Under the pieces are notes generated by a model. That model saw nothing but the letters and a program-made list of their open reading frames with translations, was not told where the DNA came from and searched no databases. The translations under genes were made by a program, and so were the position numbers. A DNA stretch of 8,963 nt, taken from Bacillota bacterium. Its GTDB lineage: Bacteria; Bacillota; Bacilli; Alicyclobacillales; SLC66. This document shows positions 1 to 6,435 of this stretch, in pieces (the stretch's first letter is position 1; every line of letters starts with the position of its first letter). The stretch covers positions 1-8,963 of the forward strand of contig JAJZCJ010000123.1 of NCBI GenBank assembly GCA_021846145.1, read 5' to 3'.

Positions 1-38
1 TCTTAGCATAACAAAATTCAGCTACGATCATATCAGAA

Positions 39-71
39 AAAAGCCTACAGTTTCAACAACTATGGGCTTTT
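39..71 (-). terminator. Rho-independent terminator, best on minus strand
   Basis: Bases 39-50 pair with 60-71 in a 12-position stem with one C-A mismatch and one G-T wobble, around a 9-nt loop. Read on the minus strand, the stem starts AAAAGCC and ends GGCTTTTTT, a GC core followed by a T-run. It lies downstream of the minus-strand integrase remnant (243-374) and could be that gene's old terminator. On the plus strand the hairpin is followed by an interrupted T-rich stretch, so weak bidirectional use is possible for any gene left of the window. Confidence 0.6.
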
Positions 72-242
72 CGCATTTTTCAAACTGTAAAAGTCAGGTT
101 ATACCATCAAAAGCTTTTGTCAATGTAGACTATAAAGATTGGCTACTGGCTAAAAAATATGTTTGACATGACCGAGTTGATGAGTTGAGTAAATTTCATG
201 CGTATAAACGACTGTGATACAAATCCTCCTGTGGTGCGTGCG

Positions 243-374
243 ACGACGAGATCCATACTTTTATAACCCTTTCCAATTTAGCGCTTGATCCATGGCGTCG
301 TGAATGAGGGCATGGATCTGAGAGACGTATCGTTTTGAAAGTTTTTTTCCCTCTGAAAGTGTACGGAATTTTCG
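243..374 (-). pseudogene. Decayed tyrosine recombinase (phage/ICE integrase) fragment
   Basis: Read on the minus strand from 374 to 264, an open stretch without a start codon encodes a peptide containing LSEGKKLSKRYVSQIHALI and then HDAMDQALNWKGL. This matches the pattern of the core-binding (SAM-like) domain of Tn916/phage-type integrases: LS..tV..Ih.il..Al.qAv.W. A TAA at 261-263 ends the frame, and a shifted frame continues with SMDLVVA, the position where integrases have the NP..lV..P segment. After that the match is lost. The upstream frame is closed by TGA at 375-377. The catalytic domain (R..HR..Y) is absent, so this is a broken remnant. Recognition is by eye. An intact 60-codon frame over the same DNA (196-378, minus) shows no protein family and is taken to be spurious. 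Confidence 0.55.
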
Positions 375-467
375 TCACGATGCTATATGACCTATACCTA
401 ACGGTCAGTTATCTGTGTAATTTTTCTGTCATAGGGAGGTCTAGATAAATAACTTCTAGCACCTGTA

Positions 468-496
468 TTGTAATTTTTACATCTTTAGTAGATCAT
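468..496 (+). promoter_or_regulatory. Putative promoter of the first methyltransferase gene
   Basis: TTGTAA (468-473), a 17-nt spacer and GATCAT (491-496) form a sigma-A-like pair, with 4/6 matches to each consensus. The same layout recurs upstream of the paralogous gene: TTGAAA, 17 nt, GATCAT at 2235-2263. That conservation is the main support. A transcript start near 503 would leave a leader of roughly 38 nt containing the GGGAGG ribosome binding site. The stretch 379-467 shows nothing I can assign apart from a GGGAGGT at 434-440 that has no start codon after it. Confidence 0.4.
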
Positions 497-540
497 AGGG
501 TTAGGTAGAAAACGTATTCATTGGGAGGTATCTATCACAG

Positions 541-2010
541 ATGAATGATGACAATATCCAACCCCTGTTGGAGGATTTTTTGAGGAGGGGTATGGTGATT
601 AGCCCCTGGCTCATGATGCATTCGCAAGCCCGATTCGAAGTGGATTTATACTCTTATATCGATCAACTCGCCAATGAAATGGTGGAAACATACTGGACGG
701 AAATTGAAAAAATCACCTTATATGACAAGACGCCGATGTTTGACCGCATTCCCCGCACCGCCGTATACGAAATAATCGCCTCTACCGCTCTTTCATTAGC
801 ACACAATAAATTCGGGAACTTGGAAATTCACGAGGAGCAGATCGTAGAAGCGACCAATTTATTGCGCGCGTTTATTGCAGATTATAGTTCTGGCAATATT
901 TTGCACATGTATTGGTTGGTAACCGCTTTTGAAAACGAACAAGCTGTCCATTATTATAAAAAGATGCCCGAGCGTGTTTTTGCGATGGGAAGCTGGCACC
1001 GCCCCTGGGTCGATTATTCGCTCAGCGATGAATTGGTCGTGGGTATTTACCTTGGTATTTTCCAAATCGAAGTTATCGATCAGAAACGTTACGTGGTTTT
1101 GACGGAGAAAGGGGAAGCGGATTATTTAGCGAATCAAAAAACTCTTGAGGAATGTGGGTATTTAACGCACCGTGTTCGACAACTGCAGATTCATAATTTC
1201 AGCTTTTATAAAAACTATGCGGATGTGGCAAACAAATATTGGCCTAACACAATCCAGTTGCGAAAGGACTTATTGAAATGGTCAGGGATTGAGTCGGGAA
1301 TGCATGTGCTGGAACTTGGCTGCGCCGATGGGGTATCGACCTATGAATCGGGGCTTGTCGATTTGATCGGGGAGAGTGGCCATATCGATGCGATCGATCC
1401 CTCCATGGGGATGATCTTTCGCGCCAACCAAAGGAAGCAAAGAAACCAGACCCATTGGGTGACGTTCCATCAGGCAAAGGCTGAGCGTCTGCCGTTCGCA
1501 GACGAATCATTTGACGCCGTCATTGCGTTCATTTCCCTGCAATTTATGGACTTGCCCCAAGCTTTTGGTGAAATCAAAAGAGTATTAAAACCCGGCGGAT
1601 GGTTTGCTAGTATGCACCCTATGAAATTTAATATACTAGACAATCCAATTCTCAAAGAATGGTATGATCCGATTGTCAAGCTCGCCCAATATAGCAGGAA
1701 CGAGAGCCCGAAAGACGTCTTAAAGTCTCCAGAAGAAACATTGGGCGTGTTTCGCGAAACGGGATTTATAGATATCGAAGAAATTTACGTAAATCTCATA
1801 TGGTTTTTTGGAGATCCTGACATCGTCGCCCATCACACATTTCGCGGAATCGGCTGGATGCAGGAAGAGTTATCGATGATCCCATGGCAAGCACGGGAAG
1901 ACATCATCGCGGAAGTGGTGGAGCAGGGGAAAGTCATGTGCGAAAAATACACGGATGAAGAACGTATGGTTAAGTTCCCTATGCAAATGATCAAAGGTAA
2001 AAAGCAGTAA
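541..2010 (+). CDS. Class I SAM-dependent methyltransferase with N-terminal winged-helix-like region, copy 1
   Basis: 489 residues, probably cytoplasmic. The C-terminal half is a Methyltransf_11-type Rossmann domain: motif I VLELGCADG (256-264, SAM binding), acidic strand-2 end AIDPS (284-288, D286), FDAVIAF (324-330) and LKPGGWFA (349-356). Residues 1-240 match no family I can name. They are mostly helical, with invariant-looking stretches RGMVISPWLMMHSQ (16-29), PRTAVYEI (71-78) and GSWHRPWVDYSLSD (150-163). They end in RYVVLTEKG (183-191), which looks like the wing of a winged-helix domain. A C-terminal segment GWMQEELSMIPWQARED (438-454) is also shared with copy 2. The start is set by GGGAGG at 523-528, 12 nt before ATG. 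The substrate is unknown; a small molecule is more likely than DNA or rRNA because the domain is type 11. The fusion suggests a ligand-responsive or ring-substrate enzyme, but this is inference. Confidence 0.85.
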   Translation: MNDDNIQPLLEDFLRRGMVISPWLMMHSQARFEVDLYSYIDQLANEMVETYWTEIEKITLYDKTPMFDRIPRTAVYEIIASTALSLAHNKFGNLEIHEEQIVEATNLLRAFIADYSSGNILHMYWLVTAFENEQAVHYYKKMPERVFAMGSWHRPWVDYSLSDELVVGIYLGIFQIEVIDQKRYVVLTEKGEADYLANQKTLEECGYLTHRVRQLQIHNFSFYKNYADVANKYWPNTIQLRKDLLKWSGIESGMHVLELGCADGVSTYESGLVDLIGESGHIDAIDPSMGMIFRANQRKQRNQTHWVTFHQAKAERLPFADESFDAVIAFISLQFMDLPQAFGEIKRVLKPGGWFASMHPMKFNILDNPILKEWYDPIVKLAQYSRNESPKDVLKSPEETLGVFRETGFIDIEEIYVNLIWFFGDPDIVAHHTFRGIGWMQEELSMIPWQAREDIIAEVVEQGKVMCEKYTDEERMVKFPMQMIKGKKQ

Positions 2011-2022
2011 GAGAACGGCATA

Positions 2023-2151
2023 TTAGATAACATTGATCGTGCAGTGAGAAATCCTAGTAGATTTCGATAAATCAGATTGCGAAATCCCCTTCGTATCTAG
2101 CCATTCCCCAAACTTACTGCGTTTCTTTGGCATACCCGCAAACCAGCGCAC
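2023..2151 (-). pseudogene. Truncated Xre/Cro-C1-type HTH regulator, 42 codons
   Basis: A minus-strand frame from GTG at 2151 (in-frame ATG at 2133) encodes MPKKRSKFGEWLDTKGISQ followed by SDLSKSTRISHCTINVI and TAA. This closely follows the start of a small Bacillus Cro/C1-type regulator family, whose members read roughly MPKKRSKFGEWLDKxGISQ.xLsKxtgiSrxTIxxL. Those are about 70 residues long from the ATG, so the C-terminal half is missing and the frame stops inside or just after the recognition helix. A perfect AGGAGGTG (complement of 2159-2166) sits 7 nt before the GTG, so translation may still occur. It converges with the first methyltransferase gene, stopping 13 nt beyond it. It may be a remnant of an excised mobile element or of an old local regulator. 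Family recognition is from memory. Confidence 0.6.
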
Positions 2152-2234
2152 GTTTATACACCTCCTAGAGGCAGGGTTGCCAATGTGTGGATTTTATAAA
2201 CTGTGGCATATGGATAAACAGCTAAAATTTGTAA

Positions 2235-2263
2235 TTGAAATATTGAAAAAGTTATTAGATCAT
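2235..2263 (+). promoter_or_regulatory. Putative promoter of the second methyltransferase gene
   Basis: TTGAAA (2235-2240, 5/6), a 17-nt spacer and GATCAT (2258-2263, 4/6) match the arrangement upstream of copy 1. The surrounding sequence TTATTAGATCATAGGATTA is nearly the same as the one at 485-503. The two genes therefore probably have separate but similarly controlled promoters rather than one transcript. The block could instead be a regulator-binding site. The rest of the 2011-2305 gap holds the HTH remnant and no clear terminator. Confidence 0.4.
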
Positions 2264-2305
2264 AGGATTAAAATGAACGTTATTTATTAGGGGATGTTTG
2301 CGAAA

Positions 2306-3772
2306 ATGAACTACGATAACGTCCAACCTCTATTGGAGAATTTTTTGAAGAGGGGCATGGTCATTAGCCCTTGGCTCATGATGCACTCGCAATCCCGCGT
2401 TGATGTGGAGCAGTTTGCCTATATTGATCGAATTGCAAACGAAATAGCAGCCGAACATTGGACCGATCCAGAAAAGATTGAGGTTTTTGGCAATTTCCCA
2501 CTCTCAGAACGCGTGCCGAGAACTGCTGTTTATGAAATCGTCGCGTCCACCGCGTTATCTCTGGCCCATAATAAATTTGGTGATCTGGAAATTTATCAGG
2601 AGCAAATTCTTGAAGCGGTGCATTTGTTCAAAGGGTATCTTGCAGACTATGGCTTAGGAAATATCGTGAAAATATACAGATTGGTCACTTCATTTGAAAA
2701 TGTGCAAGCGCTTCACTATTACAGGCAGATTCCGGAACAAATTTTCAATTTAGGAAGTTGGCATCGACCATGGGTGGATTACTCCCTGAGTGACGATTTG
2801 CTCTGGGGAGTATTTCAAGGACAATATCAGATCGTAATAGCGGATCAGCGTCGTTATGTCACCATCACAGATAAAGGGCAAGCATTTTATTTCTCAACCA
2901 TGAAAATACTGGACGAGTGTGGCTATCTCATCCATCGCGTGAGGCAATTACAAATTCATAATTTCAGTTTATATCGATACTACGCGCAAGTGGCGAATGA
3001 ATTCTGGCCAGATATGATGCAGATCAGAAAAGATTTTCTAGAGTGGTCGGGAATACAACCGGGGATGCGTGTGTTGGAGCTTGGTTGTGCTGATGGGGTA
3101 TCGACGTTTGATGCCGGACTAGCAGAACGAGTCGGGGCAATGGGGCAGGTCATTGCCATCGATCCCTCGATGGGGATGATTTTTAGAGCCAACCAACGAA
3201 AAGCGCAATTACAAACCAGTTGGGTGGCATTTCAACAGGCTAGTGCGGAGAAAATTCCTTTTGAAAATGAGTCGTTTGACGCCGTTATCGCGTTTAATTC
3301 GCTTCATTTTATGGATCTTCCACGCGCGCTGATGGAAATAAAAAGGGTGTTGAGAGCAAATGGAGTTTTCGCTAGTTTACATCCATTGAAATTTGATATG
3401 AATCAGTTCCAATTGATCAAGGAATGGTTTGTACCCATGTTTAAGCTAGCACAGTACCGAAAAAATGAAACCCCAAAAGATTACTTAAAATACTCAACTG
3501 AGATAATGGACGATTTTAAACAAGCTGGCTTTATGAATGTTTCCGAAAATCTTGTTAATTATATTGCTTTCTTTAAAGATGCAGAAATGGCAACCAATCA
3601 TTTAATTCGAGGTGTCGGATGGATGCAAGAAGAATTATCCATGGTTCCTTGGAAGGCAAGGGAAGACATCATTAACGAAGTGATCGATCAAGGAAGAATG
3701 TTGTGTGACGAATATTCACTTGAGCAACGAATCATTATGCCACCGATGCAAATGATCAAGGGTGATGTATAA
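2306..3772 (+). CDS. Class I SAM-dependent methyltransferase with N-terminal winged-helix-like region, copy 2
   Basis: 488 residues from ATG 2306, a tandem paralogue of the preceding gene. It aligns to it gap-free over residues 1-486, with about 294 identities (60%) counted by hand. ATG 2306 is preferred over in-frame ATG 2294 because it aligns with the start of copy 1, and AGGGG (2289-2293) lies 12 nt upstream, the same spacing as in copy 1. Motif I VLELGCADG (256-264), AIDPS (284-288) and FDAVIAF (324-330) are kept. Motif III differs: LRANGVFA at 349-356 replaces LKPGGWFA, losing the usual PGG turn. The wing-like hairpin is RYVTITDKG (183-191). Cysteines 205, 261 and 467 and histidines 26, 88, 153, 210, 218, 359 and 432 are common to both copies. 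Its stop lies 13 nt from the stop of the convergent efflux gene. The role is unknown; divergence at 40% of positions suggests a distinct substrate rather than recent redundancy. Confidence 0.83.
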   Translation: MNYDNVQPLLENFLKRGMVISPWLMMHSQSRVDVEQFAYIDRIANEIAAEHWTDPEKIEVFGNFPLSERVPRTAVYEIVASTALSLAHNKFGDLEIYQEQILEAVHLFKGYLADYGLGNIVKIYRLVTSFENVQALHYYRQIPEQIFNLGSWHRPWVDYSLSDDLLWGVFQGQYQIVIADQRRYVTITDKGQAFYFSTMKILDECGYLIHRVRQLQIHNFSLYRYYAQVANEFWPDMMQIRKDFLEWSGIQPGMRVLELGCADGVSTFDAGLAERVGAMGQVIAIDPSMGMIFRANQRKAQLQTSWVAFQQASAEKIPFENESFDAVIAFNSLHFMDLPRALMEIKRVLRANGVFASLHPLKFDMNQFQLIKEWFVPMFKLAQYRKNETPKDYLKYSTEIMDDFKQAGFMNVSENLVNYIAFFKDAEMATNHLIRGVGWMQEELSMVPWKAREDIINEVIDQGRMLCDEYSLEQRIIMPPMQMIKGDV

Positions 3773-3791
3773 AAGTCAACGTTGATTATAC
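3767..3791. terminator. Inverted repeat between convergent stops, possible weak bidirectional terminator
   Basis: GTATAA (3767-3772) and TTATAC (3786-3791) are inverted repeats flanking the perfect 10-bp palindrome TCAACGTTGA (3776-3785), with a 3-nt asymmetry (AAG). Both genes' stop codons lie in the outer arms. The hairpin is AT-rich and lacks a clear T-run, so termination efficiency would be modest. Position between two convergent genes is the main argument. Confidence 0.35.
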
Positions 3792-4982
3792 CTTTGATTT
3801 AGTGAGTCCTATGGAAGACCTTAGTCGCCAAGTACTGATCACGGCGACGGAGGTGAGAAAAGTCCCCGTTACCCAAAAGAGACCATGTATAGAGGTCGCT
3901 TCCGTAACTGTTCCTCCAAGTACTGGCCCCAACATGCTACCCAACTGATTGGCTGTTTGATTGAGACCAAAGGCTCGTCCTCGAAAGGATGGATTTGTCG
4001 ATTGAAAGACTAGTCCATTGATGGCAGGAAACACAGCACTGAAAAAGGCACCGTATAAAAAACGAATAGAAGCAAACCACCAAATATTTTGGAATGGAAG
4101 TTGCATGAATGTCCATAGCGAGCCGCCAAACAAACCTATAACAAGAATGGTGGTGAATCCATAGCGATCTGCTGCACGTCCCCACAGGGGTGCGAAAACC
4201 GCACTTGCGATTCCAGATAATGAAAATACAATGCCGGCTATCAGGGAAGCATCGGTTATCGAATGGATCAATTGTGTGATATATAGTGTAATAACTGGTT
4301 CAATAGTCATGATTGACAGTGAGGTAAACATGTTCAATATTAATGCGGCTGTTAAAGGACGATTGTTTAGAGCTTGCTTGAACGTGTCGAGCATCGATGA
4401 TCGATGATCTGATTTCAAGAAAGGGTCTTCTTTCACCCAGAAAATCACGAGAATGGTTGAAATAAGAACCAAAATCCCAGCGGTTGCAAATGCAATGCGG
4501 TTGCTTGATAAGTGAGCGATTATACCTCCGATCAAGGGACCGAAAATAGTGCCAGTTGCACTAGCGGCCGAAATCATCGACAAGGCATATCCTACTTGAT
4601 CTTCAGGCGTATTGGTCGCAACGAGTGCGATGGCACCTGGTATATACCCGGATAAAAGTCCTTGGATAATGCGAAGGATCAAAAGTTCGACGGGGGTGGT
4701 GACAAAAGCGGTCATTGTATAAACAAAAACAAGAACAAAACCTGCGCGGATAATCATCGGTTTGCGTCCATAGCGATCTGCCATGTTACCCCAAAAGGGA
4801 GCGGATATAGCGCCAGCCAAATAAGAAGCACTGTAGAGAGAGCCTGACCAGACCGCCACGTGTTGGTGAACGCCGATTTGCAATAGAAAAATAGGTAAAA
4901 AGGGAATGACCATAGAAAAACTAGATGCGGTAATAAATGTTCCTATCCATAAAAAAAATAAATTTCTTTTCCATGTCTTCAT
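3786..4982 (-). CDS. MFS drug-efflux transporter, DHA1 family, MdtG-like
   Basis: 398 residues, about 12 predicted membrane segments, the usual length for a 12-TMS proton-coupled exporter in the cytoplasmic membrane. Hallmarks: motif A GNMADRYGRKP (65-75) in the 2-3 loop with its second-half echo GRAADRYG (268-275), motif B around R104 (LILRIIQG), and antiporter motif C GTIFGPLIGG (144-153) with a second-half copy GSMLGPVLGG (348-357). Motif C is typical of exporters, so drug or metabolite efflux is likely. The start is supported by AAAGGCGG (complement of 4991-4998), 8 nt before ATG. It converges on the methyltransferase pair with a 13-nt gap and is divergent from the pectin operon. Neighbourhood alone is weak evidence that it exports a methylated product. 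The ligand is not predictable. Confidence 0.88.
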   Translation of the reverse strand: MKTWKRNLFFLWIGTFITASSFSMVIPFLPIFLLQIGVHQHVAVWSGSLYSASYLAGAISAPFWGNMADRYGRKPMIIRAGFVLVFVYTMTAFVTTPVELLILRIIQGLLSGYIPGAIALVATNTPEDQVGYALSMISAASATGTIFGPLIGGIIAHLSSNRIAFATAGILVLISTILVIFWVKEDPFLKSDHRSSMLDTFKQALNNRPLTAALILNMFTSLSIMTIEPVITLYITQLIHSITDASLIAGIVFSLSGIASAVFAPLWGRAADRYGFTTILVIGLFGGSLWTFMQLPFQNIWWFASIRFLYGAFFSAVFPAINGLVFQSTNPSFRGRAFGLNQTANQLGSMLGPVLGGTVTEATSIHGLFWVTGTFLTSVAVISTWRLRSSIGLTKSKV

Positions 4983-5021
4983 TCTGTGAGCCGCCTTTAT
5001 ATGCAGACTGATAGTATTAGT

Positions 5022-5051
5022 AGCATATAACGCGCTTCATTAAAAAGGCAA
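5022..5051 (-). promoter_or_regulatory. Putative leftward promoter of the efflux gene
   Basis: On the minus strand TTGCCT (complement of 5046-5051) and TATGCT (complement of 5022-5027) are separated by 18 nt, each 4/6 to consensus. A start near 5015 would give a leader of about 33 nt. The -35 element begins only 3 nt from the large palindrome at 5055-5076. Other -10 choices nearby are possible. Confidence 0.3.
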
Positions 5052-5054
5052 GGG

Positions 5055-5076
5055 GAAATAACAACGTTGTTATTTC
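5055..5076. promoter_or_regulatory. Perfect 22-bp palindromic operator in divergent promoter region
   Basis: The half-site GAAATAACAAC (5055-5065) is followed immediately by its exact reverse complement (5066-5076). The right half contains TTGTTA, the -35 of the rightward promoter, and the palindrome abuts the putative leftward -35. Such placement is classic for a dimeric repressor (TetR, MarR or LacI type); the CpG centre is compatible with LacI-type operators. No regulator gene is adjacent in this window, so the protein must be encoded elsewhere. Confidence 0.65.
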
Positions 5077-5095
5077 AAGTGGGCTGAGATATAGT
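5067..5095 (+). promoter_or_regulatory. Promoter of the pectin-oligosaccharide operon
   Basis: TTGTTA (5067-5072, 4/6), a 17-nt spacer and TATAGT (5090-5095, 5/6) form a sigma-A-like promoter. A start near 5102 leaves about 30 nt before the TTG start at 5132. The -35 lies inside the palindromic operator, so binding there should block transcription. Confidence 0.55.
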
Positions 5096-5131
5096 AATCT
5101 GGTAGGAAACTACATGCGGGAGGGGAATGTT

Positions 5132-5296
5132 TTGAAAATTTCGGCATTTGACGGCACCAGTGTCATCAGTAGAGAAATTGTCAGGCGATTTATGGAATAT
5201 CACGATGAGGTAGCTGTTTTGAATCGTGTGAACAGGGATATTACATTTTACCATAATGGGATCTCGCAGGTAGGCGATCTATCAGAACAGCGATGA
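5132..5296 (+). pseudogene. N-terminal fragment of an NAD(P)-dependent epimerase/dehydratase (extended SDR-like)
   Basis: 54 residues from TTG 5132, chosen because GGGAGGGG (5118-5125) lies 6 nt upstream; ATG 5114 is in frame but has no good site. The sequence ISREIVRRFMEYHDEV then AVLNRVNRDI reproduces the beta1-alphaA-beta2 start of NAD-dependent epimerases (typically MKIxVxGGTGxISREIVRRLLExGHEVTVLNRGNRDIP). The dinucleotide motif has decayed: GGTG is replaced by DGTS at residues 7-10, losing two of its glycines. The remaining roughly 250 residues of a normal enzyme are absent, so catalysis is not possible. Its TGA overlaps the next gene's ATG (ATGA, 5293-5296). The surviving frame may now act as a translated leader coupling ribosomes into the transporter; that role is inference. 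Confidence 0.65.
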
Positions 5297-6435
5297 CGAG
5301 GCGGATGCACCAGGTGCTGTTTCCAATAAGTACAATGTTTTATTGGTTTTCGTTGTATACGTATGTCCCTGTGTTCACACCGCATTTAAAATTATTGGGT
5401 AGTTCTTTATTTATGTCAGGACTCATAGTGGGAAGTTATGGAATAACTCAATTTTTGTTTCGTGTACCACTGGGTGTATGGTCTGACCGCATCAGAAAGC
5501 GCAAGCTATTTGTTGTGTTGAGCATTGTTATTGCGACGATCAGTACTCTGTTAATGACGTTTACCAGCAATCTATGGGTTATTTTTTTTCTGCGTTCACT
5601 TGCAGGAGTCGCTGCAAGTGGCTGGGTAGTATTTAGTGTACTGTATGCCGCATATTTTCCAACTGATCAGTTGCCTCGTGCTATGGGATTGTTAAAAGTA
5701 TACGCGAGTATGGGACAGATGGCTGCCACAGCGTTGGCGGGTATACTAGTTCAATTTAGTGGGTGGAACATGCCCTATTATGTAGGAGCATTAGGGGGCG
5801 TGGTCGCAATTATCAGCGCGTGGTTAATTAAAGAAGAGGTGCCGCACCCATTATCGGTAGCCTCTACTATAAAAATCAGCGAAGTGTGGCGGATTGGTCG
5901 TTATAAATCGTTGCTTTTTTCATCTCTGCTTGGCATCGTGCTTCAGGCTATCACGTTTTCGACTTTGTATGGGTTTATTCCCCTGTATGCAGAACGCATT
6001 GGTGTGACAGGTGCTGGGCTCAGTATGCTGATGTTCGGGTCGATACTTAGCAATGTACTAGCGGCATATATCAGCGGTGTCTGGTTTGTTCGATGGATGA
6101 GAATTACTCGGGTGATAGCGGTTGGTTTTGTTGTAGCGGCGTTATTCACCGCCATGACCGTGTTAACTCATGATTTGGGGGAATTGGTACTTTGCCAAGT
6201 GTTGAGTAGTTTCGGCCAGGGATTATCCGCTCCCATGTTAATGAGTTTGGCGTTGCAATCGGTGGACACAAGCCGCCGCGCAACCGCAATGGGATTTTAT
6301 CAGTCCATGTATTCAATTGGTATTGTGGGTGGACCCTTGATCGTGGGAATATTATATGCATGGATCGGTCTAAGAGGGGGATTTCTTGTGATAGCCGGGT
6401 TAGGCCTAATGGCGGCTGGATTTGCTTTTGTATGA
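5293..6435 (+). CDS. MFS transporter, probable pectin-oligosaccharide importer
   Basis: 380 residues, about 12 membrane segments, slightly short for the family because it stops right after the last helix (GLMAAGFAFV). Motif A is the variant GVWSDRIRKRK (61-71). No second-half motif A with the conserved Asp is visible, and no antiporter motif C comparable to that of the neighbouring efflux gene. ATG 5293 overlaps the preceding stop and lacks its own strong ribosome binding site, so translational coupling is likely. ATG 5305, directly behind GAGGCGG, is an alternative. The next gene is 34 nt downstream with no terminator between. Company with GH105 and GH28 genes suggests uptake of galacturonate- or rhamnogalacturonan-derived oligosaccharides, but the substrate is inferred only from context. 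Efflux cannot be excluded. Confidence 0.85.
   Translation: MTRRMHQVLFPISTMFYWFSLYTYVPVFTPHLKLLGSSLFMSGLIVGSYGITQFLFRVPLGVWSDRIRKRKLFVVLSIVIATISTLLMTFTSNLWVIFFLRSLAGVAASGWVVFSVLYAAYFPTDQLPRAMGLLKVYASMGQMAATALAGILVQFSGWNMPYYVGALGGVVAIISAWLIKEEVPHPLSVASTIKISEVWRIGRYKSLLFSSLLGIVLQAITFSTLYGFIPLYAERIGVTGAGLSMLMFGSILSNVLAAYISGVWFVRWMRITRVIAVGFVVAALFTAMTVLTHDLGELVLCQVLSSFGQGLSAPMLMSLALQSVDTSRRATAMGFYQSMYSIGIVGGPLIVGILYAWIGLRGGFLVIAGLGLMAAGFAFV

Noticed and set aside
163..191. TTGACA at 163-168 as a promoter
   Set aside because: No acceptable -10 element occurs at 16-18 nt spacing and no gene starts soon after.
196..378. 60-codon minus-strand frame ATG to stop as a small gene
   Set aside because: Its peptide is low in recognisable features and the integrase-like similarity is in another frame over the same DNA, so it is most likely a chance frame over a pseudogene.
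429..447. GGGAGGT with flanks like the true ribosome binding site at 523-529, considered as a second start or leader peptide
   Set aside because: No start codon follows at suitable spacing and stop codons are close, so only an orphan purine-rich motif can be claimed.
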